A stretch of 64,000 nucleotides of DNA from Heterohyrax brucei (lineage: Eukaryota > Chordata > Mammalia > Hyracoidea > Procaviidae). The notes beneath the pieces were generated by a model. That model searched no databases. It was not told where the DNA came from and saw only the letters and a program-made list of their open reading frames with translations. Both the position numbers and the translations under genes were made by a program. Positions within the stretch are counted from its first letter, which is position 1; each line of letters opens with the position of its first letter. The stretch is from positions 222,351,323 to 222,415,322 of the forward strand of contig CM053140.1 of assembly GCA_028571685.1 (NCBI GenBank), in the 5' to 3' direction. This document shows positions 43,373 through 56,400 of the stretch, in pieces.

Positions 43373-44164
43373 AGTGTAACATGTAGGTAAGAGCCTTCCA
43401 AAGAATGCCACCTTCAGAATGGAAAGACACAGTTGCACATTCTTTTTTAAGTCTTATATATCTGAAAAGCTGTCTGAAGTATATTTCAAACCCCAAATGG
43501 CTTTGTAATCCTCATTTTCTGATAACAGTAATGAATGACTATATAAATGTAAGTCATTTTTTATTTTTTTGGATACGAAAATGTCACTCAAGGAAATACA
43601 AGCCACTCCCATCTTTGTATACGAGAGTTTGAACAAGAAGAAACAGGCTTTAAAACAATGAATTCATTGGACAATTTCCATAGATGTATTTAAGGGCTAC
43701 TGTTTCTTGAGCCTGGGGCCAAACACATAGGGTCACCCGCAAGATGCAGTTCCTTCTGTTATAATTTGTAAGACATCTGACTTCTCACTGATAGAAGGAG
43801 ATCCAGTTCAGCCTGAGGGAAAAACTCAGGTCCAGGACAGGTTCATACAAAGGTTTCTAGATCCAAATATAATTTTAAGTGTGGCCAACCTTGCTATTTG
43901 TTAGTCCATATTCAATTCAATTTTAAAAAAAATGTCAAATGCCTATTTTACAGAAGGCAAAAGTAACCGTCATTCTTATATGACTATAGTGTCAGTAACG
44001 TTATTTTGAGAAAAGTGTTTACTAGCCAAGTAATAAGCTCTGGGCATTTCACTCTTATCTAGAGTTTCATGCTACTTTTTACTACCTCCTACAACCTTTT
44101 GGAATCTTCACATCCAACCAGAGAGGTCAGTTGATCCCAAATTGTGGGGGCCATTCAGGTTTTT
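43373..44164. other. Unassigned sequence
   Basis: About 800 bp without a recognised element. Short open frames on both strands at 43405-43636 have no features. Confidence 0.35.
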
Positions 44165-44368
44165 GTCCAAAGGTGGCACAAATGATTTGCTCTAAGTAAC
44201 TGAAAGGTTGACATTTCAAACCCACCAAGCAGCACCATAGAGGAAATACCTGATGATCTGTTTCTATAAAGATTATAGCAAATGAAACGTTATGGAGCTC
44301 AGTTCTACTTTTTAACGTATGGAGTCACCATAAATCAGAACCAACTGACGGCAATGGTTTGGTTTGGG
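44165..44368 (+). mobile_element. AfroSINE, sense, full length, diverged
   Basis: 'gtggcacaaatgatttgctc', 'gttgacatttcaaacccacc', 'ctgtttctataaagattata' and 'gtcaccataaatcagaacca' followed by 'ggcaatggtttggtttgg'. Confidence 0.85.
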
Positions 44369-46024
44369 TCTAGCATTTAGTACTGAAAGTTCTATGTCCC
44401 AGAAAACTCATTAGTCTTTGACAAACAAGGATACTTGCCCACTGTACCCCCAACACATCTCTAAGCATCATCTTTTCTTCATATCTCACCTTGTTCAGGT
44501 TAAAGTGAAGCATTATTTTTCAGATCATTCAACAGCACTCATTTTCTCAGCCACTGAGGAGAACCTAGGTAATTCTGGATATATGTAAGTCATAGTCTGT
44601 TAGGCATGATTAGCTAGCATTACTTTCATAAGTAATGGTAGATTTCTATCCCAGACTCAAAACCAGTTCTTTTAGGGATGAGTCTATTGTCAAAGGACCT
44701 AGTGATAAACCGAGACAAATAAGAATGACTCAGCTAAAACTGACAGCGCTCGTTCAATCACCCCATGATCTAATGGTTTTGCTTGAACCCACACAAAAAG
44801 GACAGAAAACAATATCTTTTGGCTTTGATGGTGGGTAAAGAGTGCTATACAGTTCCTGCCAAGGCAGCCTTATCCTTCAAAGGAAGCATGGATTGGAGGT
44901 TATACGGGGAGTCGGTCCTTTTCAAAAGGAATAGAAGGTCATTTATGTTTCTTTGTGTCTCATAAATCACTAAGTTCCATACTTGAAAACCTGACATCAA
45001 AATGCTCAGCCAGAATTGAGAGATGGTTGCTTTGCCTTTGGCGGCATGATACCGGAATCATTTACAGAGCAGGTACCAACAGCCAGCTGACTGTGTGTCA
45101 CGTCATTCATCACATGAAACTAAACCAACAAGGCGTGAAGAGATGGTTGCAGGAACTCTTGTCAGAGGGGTCAGAGCACTTCATCAAGGTGGCAGGGCAG
45201 TGTTTAGGATAGTAGGCCAATGGGAAAGGGTGGTGGGTGCAGATATTTAAGGGGTCCTTTCCTATATTCTAAAAATAAAGTTCTGGGAGACAGAGGCTTA
45301 CCTTTACTTTTAGGGCACCAAACTGTGTTTTAGAAAGTACTATCACTGCTGACAATACCCTACTACCACATTACTCTTTCTTCCTGCTGGTCCTTTTCAA
45401 TTTTTATCCCTTATTGTCAATGACTGAAGTGACCATCTGACAAGTTCAAAAGTGGTGTTAATGTGAAATATTATTCAGCCTTTATGAAAGACCTGTATTG
45501 TGAATAGACTTGATTACTGAGCAATCACTTGATCACTCAGCCTGTGATAAGATAGTGCCTCTCTATGCAGTACTCTACTTCTGATCTTCTAGATAGGTAC
45601 AAGGAAAGATGTGGACATTGCTCGTGCAGTACTAGAACTTTACAGATAGAATTTAAAAACTATCTAATCCAACTCACATTCTCCTCTCATGAGTCAGCAA
45701 ATGTAAGTTCTTATTTAAATTGATATTACCAATTAGCAGTATAGAAAACGCAAGAACTACAGCCCTGTGTTCTTTCAGCAACACCATCTTTTAATTCTGA
45801 TGAGGCCAACATAAATATAATTCAAAATATAGAAGTTGATAGAAAAATTATTAATTTTTTTAAGTCAACATCAAGTGAGCATTATGAAGAACACATGCTA
45901 TACCTAGATCATACTTAGTTCAAAAATTCTTGAAGAGGATGTGAAATGAATGCAGGGACAGTTAGCATAAAAGGATTGCAGCAAGCTGTATTCAGAAAAA
46001 AAATCAACTTACAAATGATAATAG
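44369..46024. other. Unassigned sequence
   Basis: About 1.65 kb. A polyadenylation-like 'aaaaataaagttctgggag' near 45274 follows a moderately GC-rich stretch (45000-45240), so an unrecognised LTR or other element is possible. No exon or coding frame is supported. Confidence 0.3.
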
Positions 46025-46225
46025 GTAACATTTATGGGGAACTCACTGTGTGCCAGCATGGTTTTAAATGCTTTACATGCCTTATCTAGTGACCACTAAA
46101 ACTTGGCAAGTTTTAGAGCTCATTTTACAGATGAAGAAACTGACCAATAAAGTGGTGCATCCAAGGTCATGCAGCTGGTATCTGGACACAAGTTGCCTAA
46201 TTCTAGAGGTCAAGACGTTAAACAT
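46025..46225 (-). mobile_element. MIR SINE, antisense, old
   Basis: 'cactgtgtgccagcatggt', 'cattttacagatgaagaaac' and 'tccaaggtcatgcagctgg' are in reversed MIR order. Confidence 0.65.
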
Positions 46226-46561
46226 TAAAGCCGAATCACATCCACTTTTGTTGCGGTCTTGCTTGTGATACTACTGAGTTATCCATATCTCCTTTAGGAG
46301 ACTCCTGAGTGTTCTACAGCTCCAATCAAGAAAACAAGATGAAAAAAGTTATGTTTGTAACTTATCTGAGGTAATTCTATCCTACTTCTAAACTGGCTGG
46401 CATGAAGTCTAGGAAAACAGAAGATGAAGAATAGACATTTAAACAGTGTCTCCAACGTAGTGGTAGTAATTTAATATCAGTAAATAAATATAACTAAAAG
46501 AAGAATGCATCATTAATTTCATAAAAATAATGCTTAAAAATAACATACTGTGAAGCTTTTC

Positions 46562-47110
46562 CTGTTTTTACTGTTGTTGTTGGTAACTTTGACTAGGTTC
46601 TGACTCATAGTGACCATATAGAACAGAACAAAAACTGCCAGGTCCTATGCAATCCTCACAATTGTAATGCTTATGCCCACTGTTGCCTACTGTGTTCATT
46701 TGTGTCATTGAGGGTCTTCCTCTTTTTTGCTGACCCTCTACTTTACCAGGCATGATGTCTTTCTCCAGAAATTATCCCCTCCTGATAATTGTCCAAAGCG
46801 TATGAGATGAAGTCTCACCAGCCTCACTTCCAAGGAGCACTCTGGCTGTATATTTTTTTCCGAAACACACTTGTTCATTCTTCAGGTATTCTATTGCATA
46901 TTCAATAGTTTTCACCAATACCACAATTCAAAAGCATCAATTTGTCTTCAGTCTTCTTTATTCATTGCCCAACTTTTGCGTTTGCATGTGAGGCAATTTG
47001 AAAACACCAGGGCTTAGGTCAGGTGCGCCTTAGTCCTCAGAGTGATATCTTTGCTTGCCACTGCTTTAAAGGAGTCTTTTGCAGCAGATTTTTGCTAGGC
47101 AATACTATGT
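46562..47110 (-). mobile_element. RTE/BovB-type LINE, 5'-truncated, antisense
   Basis: Plus-strand reading: 'gttgttgttggtaactttg', 'gaacagaacaaaaactgcca', 'attgagggtcttcctctttt', 'gcatgatgtctttctcc' and 'gtcaggtgcgccttagtc'. It has the same order as the antisense RTE at 3570-4366 and is truncated in the RT 3' part. The 3' terminus with its AAC repeat complement is at the left. Confidence 0.85.
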
Positions 47111-47269
47111 CTCCCGGGAGAATTATCTTACCAGGAGGAGTTTTCCAAAGAAAATGACCAATTTCAGTTTTGTCAATAGATCTAGCCTGCTGTAAATTGA
47201 TGGTTATGGGGGAGGTAGGGGACTAATCAAATACATACATATAAAGGTAATGTCTAACAGGTTTCTCAC

Positions 47270-48150
47270 TGTCAGAGAATGGAGATAAATATAAGAATGG
47301 CAAAAACAAAAATCAGCTGTCTCTGGTGTTGGATTGGAATTGGAGGTTTACATGTGACCCTATAATATTTTATTCACACACACATTCCCTAGCATTATCC
47401 ACTGAGGGTGCTTGATAGTGGTGACACACCAAAAAGCAGTGAGTACACCTAGCTTCCAAGTACCAGCTTGTAAATACCATTCTTTAAAAACCACAACCCC
47501 CCCAAAAAAACAAAAAACCCAACTGGTGTTTTAGAGAAAGCAGCTAACTCTAGGACTAGATACAGGAAAAGATTAGATGAGTGTTGACTATCTTGCTCCA
47601 AAAAGCAAAGTATTGATCAAGGAATGATTGGGTATGTCAAAAGGCATAGAAGAAGCCAGATCTAAAAGGCCTCTACTAGTCAAGTCCAGGAAAATTTAAG
47701 CATAAAATAAGTCATAACAGTAACAGATCAAACCTCTTGAATAAGACAGAAAGCTATGAGTCCGTACTAATATGCATACATATATGTATACAAGTTTGAT
47801 GCATGAAAAGATGTTTAGATAATTTCAAATTATCTCCCTGCAAAATGCTTATTAATTATAAAGAGGAAAAAGCAACATTACACTCAAGAAATCTGACGGA
47901 GAATAAATTGACAACATAATTAAATTAAACATTCCCAGGAATGATATAGACTACAATGAAGACATAAAATCACTTCTGATAGTCCTCTCAAAGTTTCATA
48001 ATCTAAATCTTACCATGAGACAACACTAAACAAACCTAAATTGGAAGATATTCTACAAATTAACTGGATGCATTATTTACAAATGCTAAATTTGAGAATT
48101 TTTTTAAATGAAATCTAAGTATACATAGATTTATAATTTATATCATTCTT
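47270..48150 (+). mobile_element. Old L1 (L1M-type) 3' UTR, tentative
   Basis: Landmarks 'agagaaagcagctaactc', 'agcaaagtattgatcaagg', 'ctatgagtccgtactaat', 'atgagacaacactaaacaa' and 'agatattctacaaattaact' follow the order of old mammalian L1M 3' UTRs. Strongly diverged; assignment from recall. Confidence 0.45.
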
Positions 48151-48216
48151 CATTACTTTGGAAAGACCTGTGCTTCTACCTGTTATCTTATTCTTTCAGC
48201 CTGAAGAAATTTCTTG

Positions 48217-48386
48217 CAGAGAACTCTAGTGGCATAGTAGTTAAGTGCTATAGCTGCTAACCCAATGGTCGGCAGTTCAAATCTGCCCAGTGCTCCTTGG
48301 AAACTCTGTGGGGCAGTTCTACTCTGTCCACAGGGTCACATTGAGTTGGAATCAACTCGATGACAGTGGGCTTGATTTGGTTTTTG
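48217..48386 (+). mobile_element. AfroSINE, sense, short form
   Basis: 'ctagtggcatagtagttaag', 'caatggtcggcagttcaaat', 'actctgtggggcagttctac' and 'ttgagttggaatcaactcga', then 'tttggtttttg'. Well preserved. Confidence 0.92.
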
Positions 48387-48389
48387 TAA

Positions 48390-48692
48390 AGAACATTTGT
48401 TAATGACAAACTCATCAGTTTTTGTGTCTATTAAACATTTATTTTTTCTTCATTATTGAAGGATTTTTTCCTGGATACAGAATTGTATGCTGATGGCTTT
48501 TTTTTTCCTCTTTGAAAATAGCATTCCATTGTCTTCTAGTTTACATTGTTTCCATTGAGAAATTAGTGATCTGTCTAATGTTTCATCCCCAAAAATGTAA
48601 TATGCAGTTGTTGTTTTTTTTTCTGGATACTTTTAAGATCTTCTCTTTACAGATTTTCAGCAGGTTGATTTTGATGTGCCTTAAAGGAGTTT
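48390..48692 (-). mobile_element. Old L1M/HAL1-type ORF1 region, antisense, first piece
   Basis: 'attgtatgctgatggc', 'cattccattgtcttctag', 'tttacattgtttccattgag' and 'ttttgatgtgccttaaagg' fit the reversed ORF1 region of old L1M/HAL1 elements. The following SINE interrupts it. Confidence 0.55.
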
Positions 48693-48862
48693 AAGGAACC
48701 CTGCTGGCAAAGCGTGTAAGTGCTATGGCTGCTAACCAAAAGGTCAGCAGTTCAAATCTACCAGGTGCTCCTTGGAAAATTCCACAGGGCAGTTCTACTC
48801 TGTCCTATAGGGTTGCTATGATTCAGAATTGGCTTGAAAGCAGGAAGGTTTGGTCTGTTTTT
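48693..48862 (+). mobile_element. AfroSINE, sense, short form
   Basis: 'aggaaccctgctggcaaagc', 'ctaaccaaaaggtcagcag', 'tctactctgtcctatagggt' and 'tgattcagaattggcttgaa'. Inserted into the old L1M/HAL1 fragment. Confidence 0.92.
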
Positions 48863-49135
48863 TAAAAAGTTTGTATTGTGTTTGTCTTGATTATTGTCCT
48901 CCCCCCTCCACCCCCGCTGCCCCAGCTTCTTGGATCTTTGCGCTTTCAACAAATTTGGAAAGTTTGGGGCCATTAACTTTTCAAATATTTTTCTTCCCCT
49001 ATTGACTTTTGATACTTCAGTTATGCATATGTTAAACCAATTAATATCATCCCGCAGGTCACTTAGACTCTGTTCTCATCAATATCCTTTACTACTGAAC
49101 TTATTTTCCCATGCATCTATCTTCTAAACTATAGG
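48863..49135 (-). mobile_element. Old L1M/HAL1-type ORF1 region, antisense, second piece
   Basis: 'gcttcttggatctttgcgc', 'ccattaacttttcaaatatt' and 'cagttatgcatatgttaaac' continue the reversed L1M/HAL1 ORF1 region. A C-rich stretch 'cctcccccctccacccccgc' is inside. Confidence 0.55.
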
Positions 49136-49739
49136 GAAACAGCTGAGAATTTGATAGGTGAAAAATACTTCTTGATTACTGGAAGGATAGATGTCAAGGA
49201 TTGGTATTAGCCAAAGACAGAAATTCTGCCTTATACAAGGGATGCCGTGAAACTTCACTCTGTAAAACAGGATACAGATGGCACTTCAGAGTTCCATATA
49301 AGTAGCCTAGAAAAATTCTCAAACTTTGGTTCACAACTGTTGCTAATTCTGCAGACATGAATTCTTTCTGAAAGAAGATAATATTCAAGATTTCATATTA
49401 TTTTAAAAGAGAATTTTCAAATATTATGTCCAGTAAATATCAAATATCTTAAGACACTTAATAAGGCAACATAACTCAGATTAATACAAGCAACAGACAA
49501 TAGAAACAAGCCAAAAGAGACTTTCAGACATTTAATTAGATTAGACTAGTAAACAGCAGTACTACTAAGGTCACAGAGATAAAAACCAAACTGGGATAGA
49601 GACCTTGGAAACTACTAAAAAAGTGACATTTAGATTTGAAAAAAAATCATATTTTAGTTATAAAGTGATTGTAACATATATGACATGTATATAGCATTAG
49701 CAGAGATTATCTACAACTCAAAAGAAAACTAACAGGCTG

Positions 49740-50090
49740 AGGTATAGATCAAAATAAACTCCAAAATCAAAATCAACAAAGAGAGACAAAACAATAGAAA
49801 AGGCAGAAGACGAGGTAATCAATATAAAGGATACATCAGAAATCTTAACATACATTTAACAGGAATCATCGAATTAGAGGAAAGAGAAATGACGCTAATA
49901 ACTATTGGAAAGTTTCTGTAACTGGTGAAAAATAATTTTTCTACTTGCTGAAGAAACTCAGTGAAGCCAGGGAATAAATAAATAAATCTACATCAAGATA
50001 CAGTGTAGTCAAACATCACAAAGTCACTATCACCCTCATCATTGTCAAAATATTTTGAGAGACAGCTGATCTAATATAAATCTCGATAAA
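49740..50090 (+). mobile_element. Old L1M/HAL1-type fragment, sense
   Basis: 'aggaatcatcgaattagagg', 'cttgctgaagaaactcagtg' and 'acagtgtagtcaaacatcac' fit the ORF1 region of an old L1M/HAL1 in sense orientation, opposite to 48390-49135. Confidence 0.45.
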
Positions 50091-50102
50091 CTGCTAGTTA
50101 CA

Positions 50103-50315
50103 TGTGTCTTGGTTATCTATTGCTGCTATAATAACAGTAATACCACAATATACAATAGCCTAGAAGTCCAAATTCAGGTTGCCAGCTCTAGGGTAATCTT
50201 TCTATCTCTTCTGGAGGAAGGTCCTTGTCATCTGTCTTCCCTTGGTCTAGCAGCATATCCGTGCATGAACCTCAGGTCCAAAGGACAAGCTCTGCTTTCA
50301 GCACTGCTTACTTTT
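50103..50315 (-). mobile_element. MaLR-type LTR, antisense, cut by L1 D
   Basis: 'gtcttggttatctattgctg' and 'ataacagtaataccaca' begin the reversed LTR; 'ccagctctagggtaatcttt' and 'ggaggaaggtccttgtcatc' match 19620-19670 in the fuller copy. The match stops at about 50315 where L1 D starts. Confidence 0.68.
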
Positions 50316-53300
50316 CTTTTTCTTTTTTTTTTAATCTTTCAATTTTCGTATTAAAAAAAATAATGATTCAGTGAAAGTTTACAAAGTTAATTTGCCGTAT
50401 AAAATCATGAGCACTCACGTCATTGAAACTGGATCTGCTCTCCCCATCCTGTGATAGCACGCTCTACTTTTCCACTTCTCGCTTTCCATATCCACTCAAC
50501 AAACATTTGTCCCCTCTTCTCCACCCTCTCTTCTCCTCTCTAGAAAAAAAACCAGTAGTACAGCCTCATATACATGTATTAAATCATAAAGTACACACAC
50601 CAACTGCATCACTCTGTATTTGCAAGCCCTGTCCATTCTTCGTCTACAGTGTTGGCTTCAGTACTGGTTTCAGCTCTGGGCTAGCAGTTAATCTAGGGGC
50701 ATGCATTCAGGGGACCCACGAGGTTGTTGGACCACCAGCTCTGGTCTTCTAATAATCTGCACACCCCTTTCTCTCATGCTATGTCAGGAATTTTACATTG
50801 CGTTCCCTCTCAGGGCTGTCTTTGGTGGTGGCTTGGTACTATCTACTTCTGTTCTCTTACTGATGTAGTCTCCCAATCATATGGGTCTTTCTGTTTTCGG
50901 GTCTCATTTTTCCTTATATCTTTGATGGCTTCTAAGACCCCAGGCACCACTCATTAATATGGGGTGCAGAATACTCTTTCAGGAAAAGATTAGTTATGAC
51001 AGCTGACCTTAATGTACCCTGAAAATATGGTCCCTAAACTCCTGTCCCTGCTACTCTGTCCTTTGAAATGTTGGGTTGAATTTAGAAAACCTTTTAGCTA
51101 TGGTTTAGTCCAGTTATGCTGACCTACCTTCTACTATGTGCTGTCACTCCCTTCACCTTACCAAGTTCCTATAGACTATCTAATCTATGAATAACCCTTT
51201 CCTTTGTAGCCATCAGAGTATTCCATGCATAAATCCTTTCTTAAGTCCTTAGAATAGTGATCTCATACAACATTTGTTCTTCAGCAGCTGACTTATTTCA
51301 TTCAACATGTTTTCCAGTTCATTACATGTTATGTTTCATAAAATCATGTTTTATCATTGCATGATGTTCAGTTATGTCTATATACCATGGTTTGTTTATC
51401 CGTTCATCTATTGGTAGGCACCTAGATTGGTTCCATCTTTTTGGTGCAATAAGCATACACATGAGTGTATCTGTTTGTGTGACAGCCGTTATTTCTGTAG
51501 CATATATTCCGAGCAATGGGATTGCTGGAACATATGATATTTCTACTTCTAGCTTTTTAAGGAAGTGCCAAATTATTTCCCAAAAATGGCTATACCGTTT
51601 TTCCTTCCCACCAGAAGTATAGGAAAGTTGTTATCTCTCCACAGCCTCTCCAGTGTTTGCTGTTTTGCGTTTTTTGGATTATTGCAAACCTGTTGGGGTG
51701 AGATGGTACCTCACTGTCGTTTTGATTTGGATTTCTCTAATAGCTAATGATATTGAGCATTTCCTCATGTGTCTTTTGGCTGCTTGGATGTCTTATCTGG
51801 AGAAGTGCCTGTCTATATCCTTTGCCCATTGTTTAATTGAATTATTTGCTTTTGTCTTGTTGATGCGTTGCAGTAACTTGTAGATTATGGAAATTAGATG
51901 TCGATCAGATATATGGTTGCCAAATAATTTTCCCAGTCTGTAGGTGATCTTTTTATTCTCTTGATAAAGTTTTTGGATGAGTGTGTTTGATTTTCTGTCA
52001 TTCCCATTTATCTATTTTTTTTCTTCTGCTGTTTGCACATCATTAGTAATATTTTGTAGCCTGTTTAAGCTGTGTATTAGAGCTTACAGTGTTTTCCCTA
52101 TTTTTCTTCCATAAATCTTTATTATTTTGGATTTGATGTTTAGTTCTTCAATCCATTTTGAGGTAATTCTTGTGTAAAGTGTGAGACACAGGTCTTGTTT
52201 TTTGGCAGATAGATAGCCGATTTGCCAACACCATTTGTTAAAGACTGTTTTTCCCTAGTTTGTCAATTACAGCCATTCCTCAAATATCAGCTGTTCCTAG
52301 GTGGATGGCATTATTTCTAGATTCTCCATACTGTTCTGTTGGTCTCTGTATCTGTATTTATTTATTAATTTATTATTTTTTTACCACTACCATGATATTT
52401 TGACAACTGTAGCAGTGAAATAGGTTCTAATGTCAGGTAGTGTGAGGCTTCCCACTGTGTTCTTCTTCTTCAGTAGTGTTTTACTTATTGAGGGTTACTT
52501 CTCATTTTGAACAAAGTTGTGTTTGTTTTTCCATCTCTCTAAAAAATGATTTTGCAATTTTCATTGAGATTCTATTGTATATACAGGTTGCTTTGGGTAG
52601 AACAGACATTTTCTCAGTGTTAAGTCTTTCCATCCATGAGCAACATAGTTTTCTCCACTTATGGAAGTCTTTTTCGGTTTCTTGCAATAGGGGGATCCTG
52701 TAATTTTCATTTAATACGTCTCTTGCATCTCTTGCTAGGTTTATTCCTAGGTATTTTATATTCTTGGGGGCTACAGTAAATGGTATTGACTTGGTGATTT
52801 CCTCTTTGATGGTCTCTTTGTTAGTGTAAAGGGATCCTGCCGATTATCTATATTTACCTTACATCCTGATACCTTGCTGAACTCTTCTATTAGTTCCAGT
52901 AGTTTACTTATGAATTCTTTAGGGTTTTCTGTGTATGCGAGCATATCATCTGCAAATAGAGATTATTTTACCTTTTCTTTACCAATGCAGGTGCTCTTTA
53001 TTTCTTTATCTTGACTGATGGCTCTGGCTAAAACCTCCAATACAATCTAGAATAAAAGTGGTGACAAAGGGCATCCTTGTCTGGTTCCTGTTATCAGAGG
53101 ACATTCTTTCAGTTTGTTTCAATTCAGGGTGATACAGGTAGTAGGCTTTGCATAAATGCCCCTTAGTACATTGAGGAATTTCCTCTCTATTCCTATTTTG
53201 CTGAGAGTTTTTAAGATGAATCAGCGCTGACCTTTGCCAAAAGCCTTTTCTGCATCAACTGACAAAGTCAGGTGACTCTTATTCTTAGAGCTGTTTATGT

Positions 53301-53404
53301 AGTTGATCACATTAATTGTTTTTCTATGTTGAACCAGCCTTGAATCACTGGTATGAATCCAACTTGGTCATGATGAATTACTTTTCTGATATGCTGTTGC
53401 ATTA
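50316..53404 (-). mobile_element. L1 element D: 3' UTR and ORF2 3' half, antisense
   Basis: On the minus strand: RT region from 53404, cysteine knuckle near 51650, ORF2 end near 51290, 3' UTR, then an A-rich end at about 50316-50360. The RT FADD is intact in local frame (complement of about 52945-52960). The 5' end abuts the A tail of L1 E at 53404. Its 3' UTR differs from that of B, C and E, so it is another subfamily. Confidence 0.85.
51290..53404 (-). pseudogene. L1 D ORF2p remnant, RT and C-terminal part only
   Basis: Only the RT palm/thumb and C-terminal third remain. 'LLGIYATEITAVTQTDT' is readable at 51460-51516. The RT active-site sequence and the motif 'TSSLRN' type segments are scattered over frames. 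No endonuclease. Heavily mutated. Confidence 0.75.
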
Positions 53405-56400
53405 TTTATTTATTGTGATTGAGTGAAAGTGTACAATCCAGTTTAAATTTGCACGCCTGCCTATATGCAGCTCCTACTACTCCCCTTGCCCAGTGGCAGC
53501 ACACTCCTCTTTTCTGTTCTACACATGTAATATCCTCTTAACAATCTCCTGTCCCCTCTTCTCCACTCTCTCCACTCCCGTCTAGTAAGAGGCCAATAGG
53601 ATGACACCCTATACGTGCACTGAACGATAAAGTGCACACACGATATGGTCATTATGTGTCACCGAGTCCAGTCCATTCCTATCCGAGGAGTTGACCTCCG
53701 TAATGGTTTATGAACAGGGGCAACATCAGGTCTAGAAGCCATGCTCCTAGGGGAATGTCCAGGACTTCAGACCATCAGTTGTGATCTTTCAGTGGATTTC
53801 TCAGGGTGCACCTCTTTTTGTTCTCATGTTGCCCTCTGAGACTCAACTTTGTGAGCCCTACCACAGCTGTCACTGGTGGCGGCCGGTCACCATCTGGTTC
53901 TTCTGGTCACATGTTGATGTAATCACCCATTCACAGGGGTCTTTCTGTCTTCTGGATTCTCTTACCATCATGTTATTTTTGTCTTTGATGAACGTCTATT
54001 CCAGATGAGTTGGGACCATTTGGTGTACTCAGGTGGCAGCTCTGAGCTTTTAAGACGCCAGATGCCACTCACTAATATGGGGTAGAGAAGATTCTCTTAG
54101 CAACAGCCTAGTTATGCCAGTTGGCCTCCAAGTCTTCTAAGAGTATGGTCCCTGGACCCTGCCCATGCTACTCTGTCCTTGCAATATTGAGTTAAGATTG
54201 GAAGAAATGTTAGGTTAGGTTGAAGTCCAATTAAACTGATCTTCTTTCTAATGTGTGCTGTCACCAATTTCACCCAACCAAATTTCTATTGACTATCTAA
54301 TCTATAACCAGCCTTCTTCCTCCCTCTCTTCCCCTCCCTTGAAGCCATCAAAGAGTCTTTTGTTCTGTTAATGAGTCTGTTTATGTCCTTAGAGTAGGGG
54401 TCTTACAGTATTTATCATTGTGCTGGTGACTAATTTCACGCAATATAATGTCTTCCAATTGAAACCAAGTTATAAGATGTTACCTAAAGTCAAGATAGTT
54501 CTTCATCATTGTGTTGTGTTCCATTGAGTATATATATCATAGTTTATTTATACATTGATCTGTTGTTGCGCATCTGGATTGATTTCATCTCTTTGTTGTT
54601 GTGGACTGTGCTGCAATAAACATTCGTGTGCATGTATCTATTTCTGCAACTGCCCTTGCTTCTGTAGGACATATTCCAAGCAGTGGGATTACTGGGTGAA
54701 ATGAGTACCTATTTCTACTTTTTTAAGGAAGCGCCAGATTGCTTTCTAAAGAGGTTGTACCATTTTGAAATCCCACCAGCAGTGTAGGAGAGTTTCAATT
54801 TCCCCTCAGCCTCTCCAGTATTTGTTGATTTGTGTTTTTTGGATCATGGCCAACCTTGTTGGGGTGAGATGGTATGCCATCGTAGTTTTGGTTTGAATTT
54901 CTTTAATAGCTAATGATCATGAGCAATTCCACATGTGTCTTTTGGCTGCCTGGGTATCCTCTTTAGAGAAGTGTCTGTCCACCTCTTTTGACCATTGCTT
55001 AACTGGATTACTTATCCTTTTCTTGTTGATATTTTGTAATACCTTGTAGATTGTGGAGATCAGATGTTGGTCTGACATACAGTTGCCAAATATTTTTTTC
55101 CCATTCTGTAGCTGGTCTTTCAACTCTTTTGATAAATTCTTTGGATGAGCAAAAGTGTTTGATTCTTAGTAGTTCCCATTTATTTTCTCTTCTGTTGATT
55201 GTGCTTTGTTACTGAGATTTTGAAGTCCATCTACGTTGTGTATTAAAACTTCCATTGTCCATCTTACTTTTTCTTGGATGAACTTTATTGTTTTAGTTTT
55301 GATAATTTGGTCCTTTATACAGTTTGAGTTGGTTTTTGTATAATGTGTGAGATACGGGTCTTGTTTCAACTTTTTGCAGATGAATATCCAATTTTGCCAG
55401 TACCATTTGCTAAAGAGACTGTTTTTGCCCCAGTTTAAAATCTTAGGGCCTTTGTCAAATAACAGCTGTGCATGGTGGCATCTTTGGTGTCTCAACTCTG
55501 TTCCATTGGTCTATATGTCTCTTTGTGTACCAGTACCAGGCTGTTTTGACTACTGTGGCAGTGTAACAGGTTCTAAAGTTGGGTAGTGTGAGGCCTCACA
55601 CTGTGTTCCTCTTCTTCAGTAGTGCTTTGCTTATCCAGGGTTTCTTCCCTTTCCAAACAAAATTGGTGATTTATTTTTCCAACTCATTAAAAAATGACAT
55701 TGGAATTTTGTATTGGGATTCCTTTGGGTAAAATAGACATTTTCACAATGTTAAGTCTTTGTATCCATGAGCAGGGTCAGTTTCTCCATTGAATGTAAGT
55801 CTCTCGTAGCTTCTTGTAGTAAGGTCTAGTAGTTTTCTTTGTAAAGTTCTCTTATTTCTCTAGTTAAATTTATTCCTAGGTATTTTATCTTCTTGGGGGT
55901 TATAACAAATGGTATTGATTTGGTGATTTCTTCTTTGATAATCTCTTTGTTGGTACACAGAAATCCTATTGATTTGCTTATGTTTGTCTTGTATCCTGAC
56001 ACTTCTCTGAACTCTTCTATCAGTGTGAGTAGTTTCCTTACAGGTACTTTAGGATTCTCTGCATATACAGTCATATCTGCAGATAGGCAGATTTTTACTT
56101 CGTTTTTGCTGATGTGGATGCCATTCATTTCTTGGTCTTGTCTAATTGTTCTGGCTAGAACTTCTAGTACAATGTTGAATAGGAGAGTTGAGTGTGGACA
56201 TCCTTGTCTAGTTCCTGTTCTCAAGGAGAATTCTTTCAGTCTCTCTCCATTTAAAATGATGTAGGCGGTTGGCTTTGTATAAATGGCCCTTATTGCATTG
56301 AGGAATTTGCAATCTATTCCTATTATGCTGAGAGTTTTTAGCATGAATACTTGTTGGACTTTATCAAGTGCTCTTCTGCATCAATTGACAAAATCAGGTG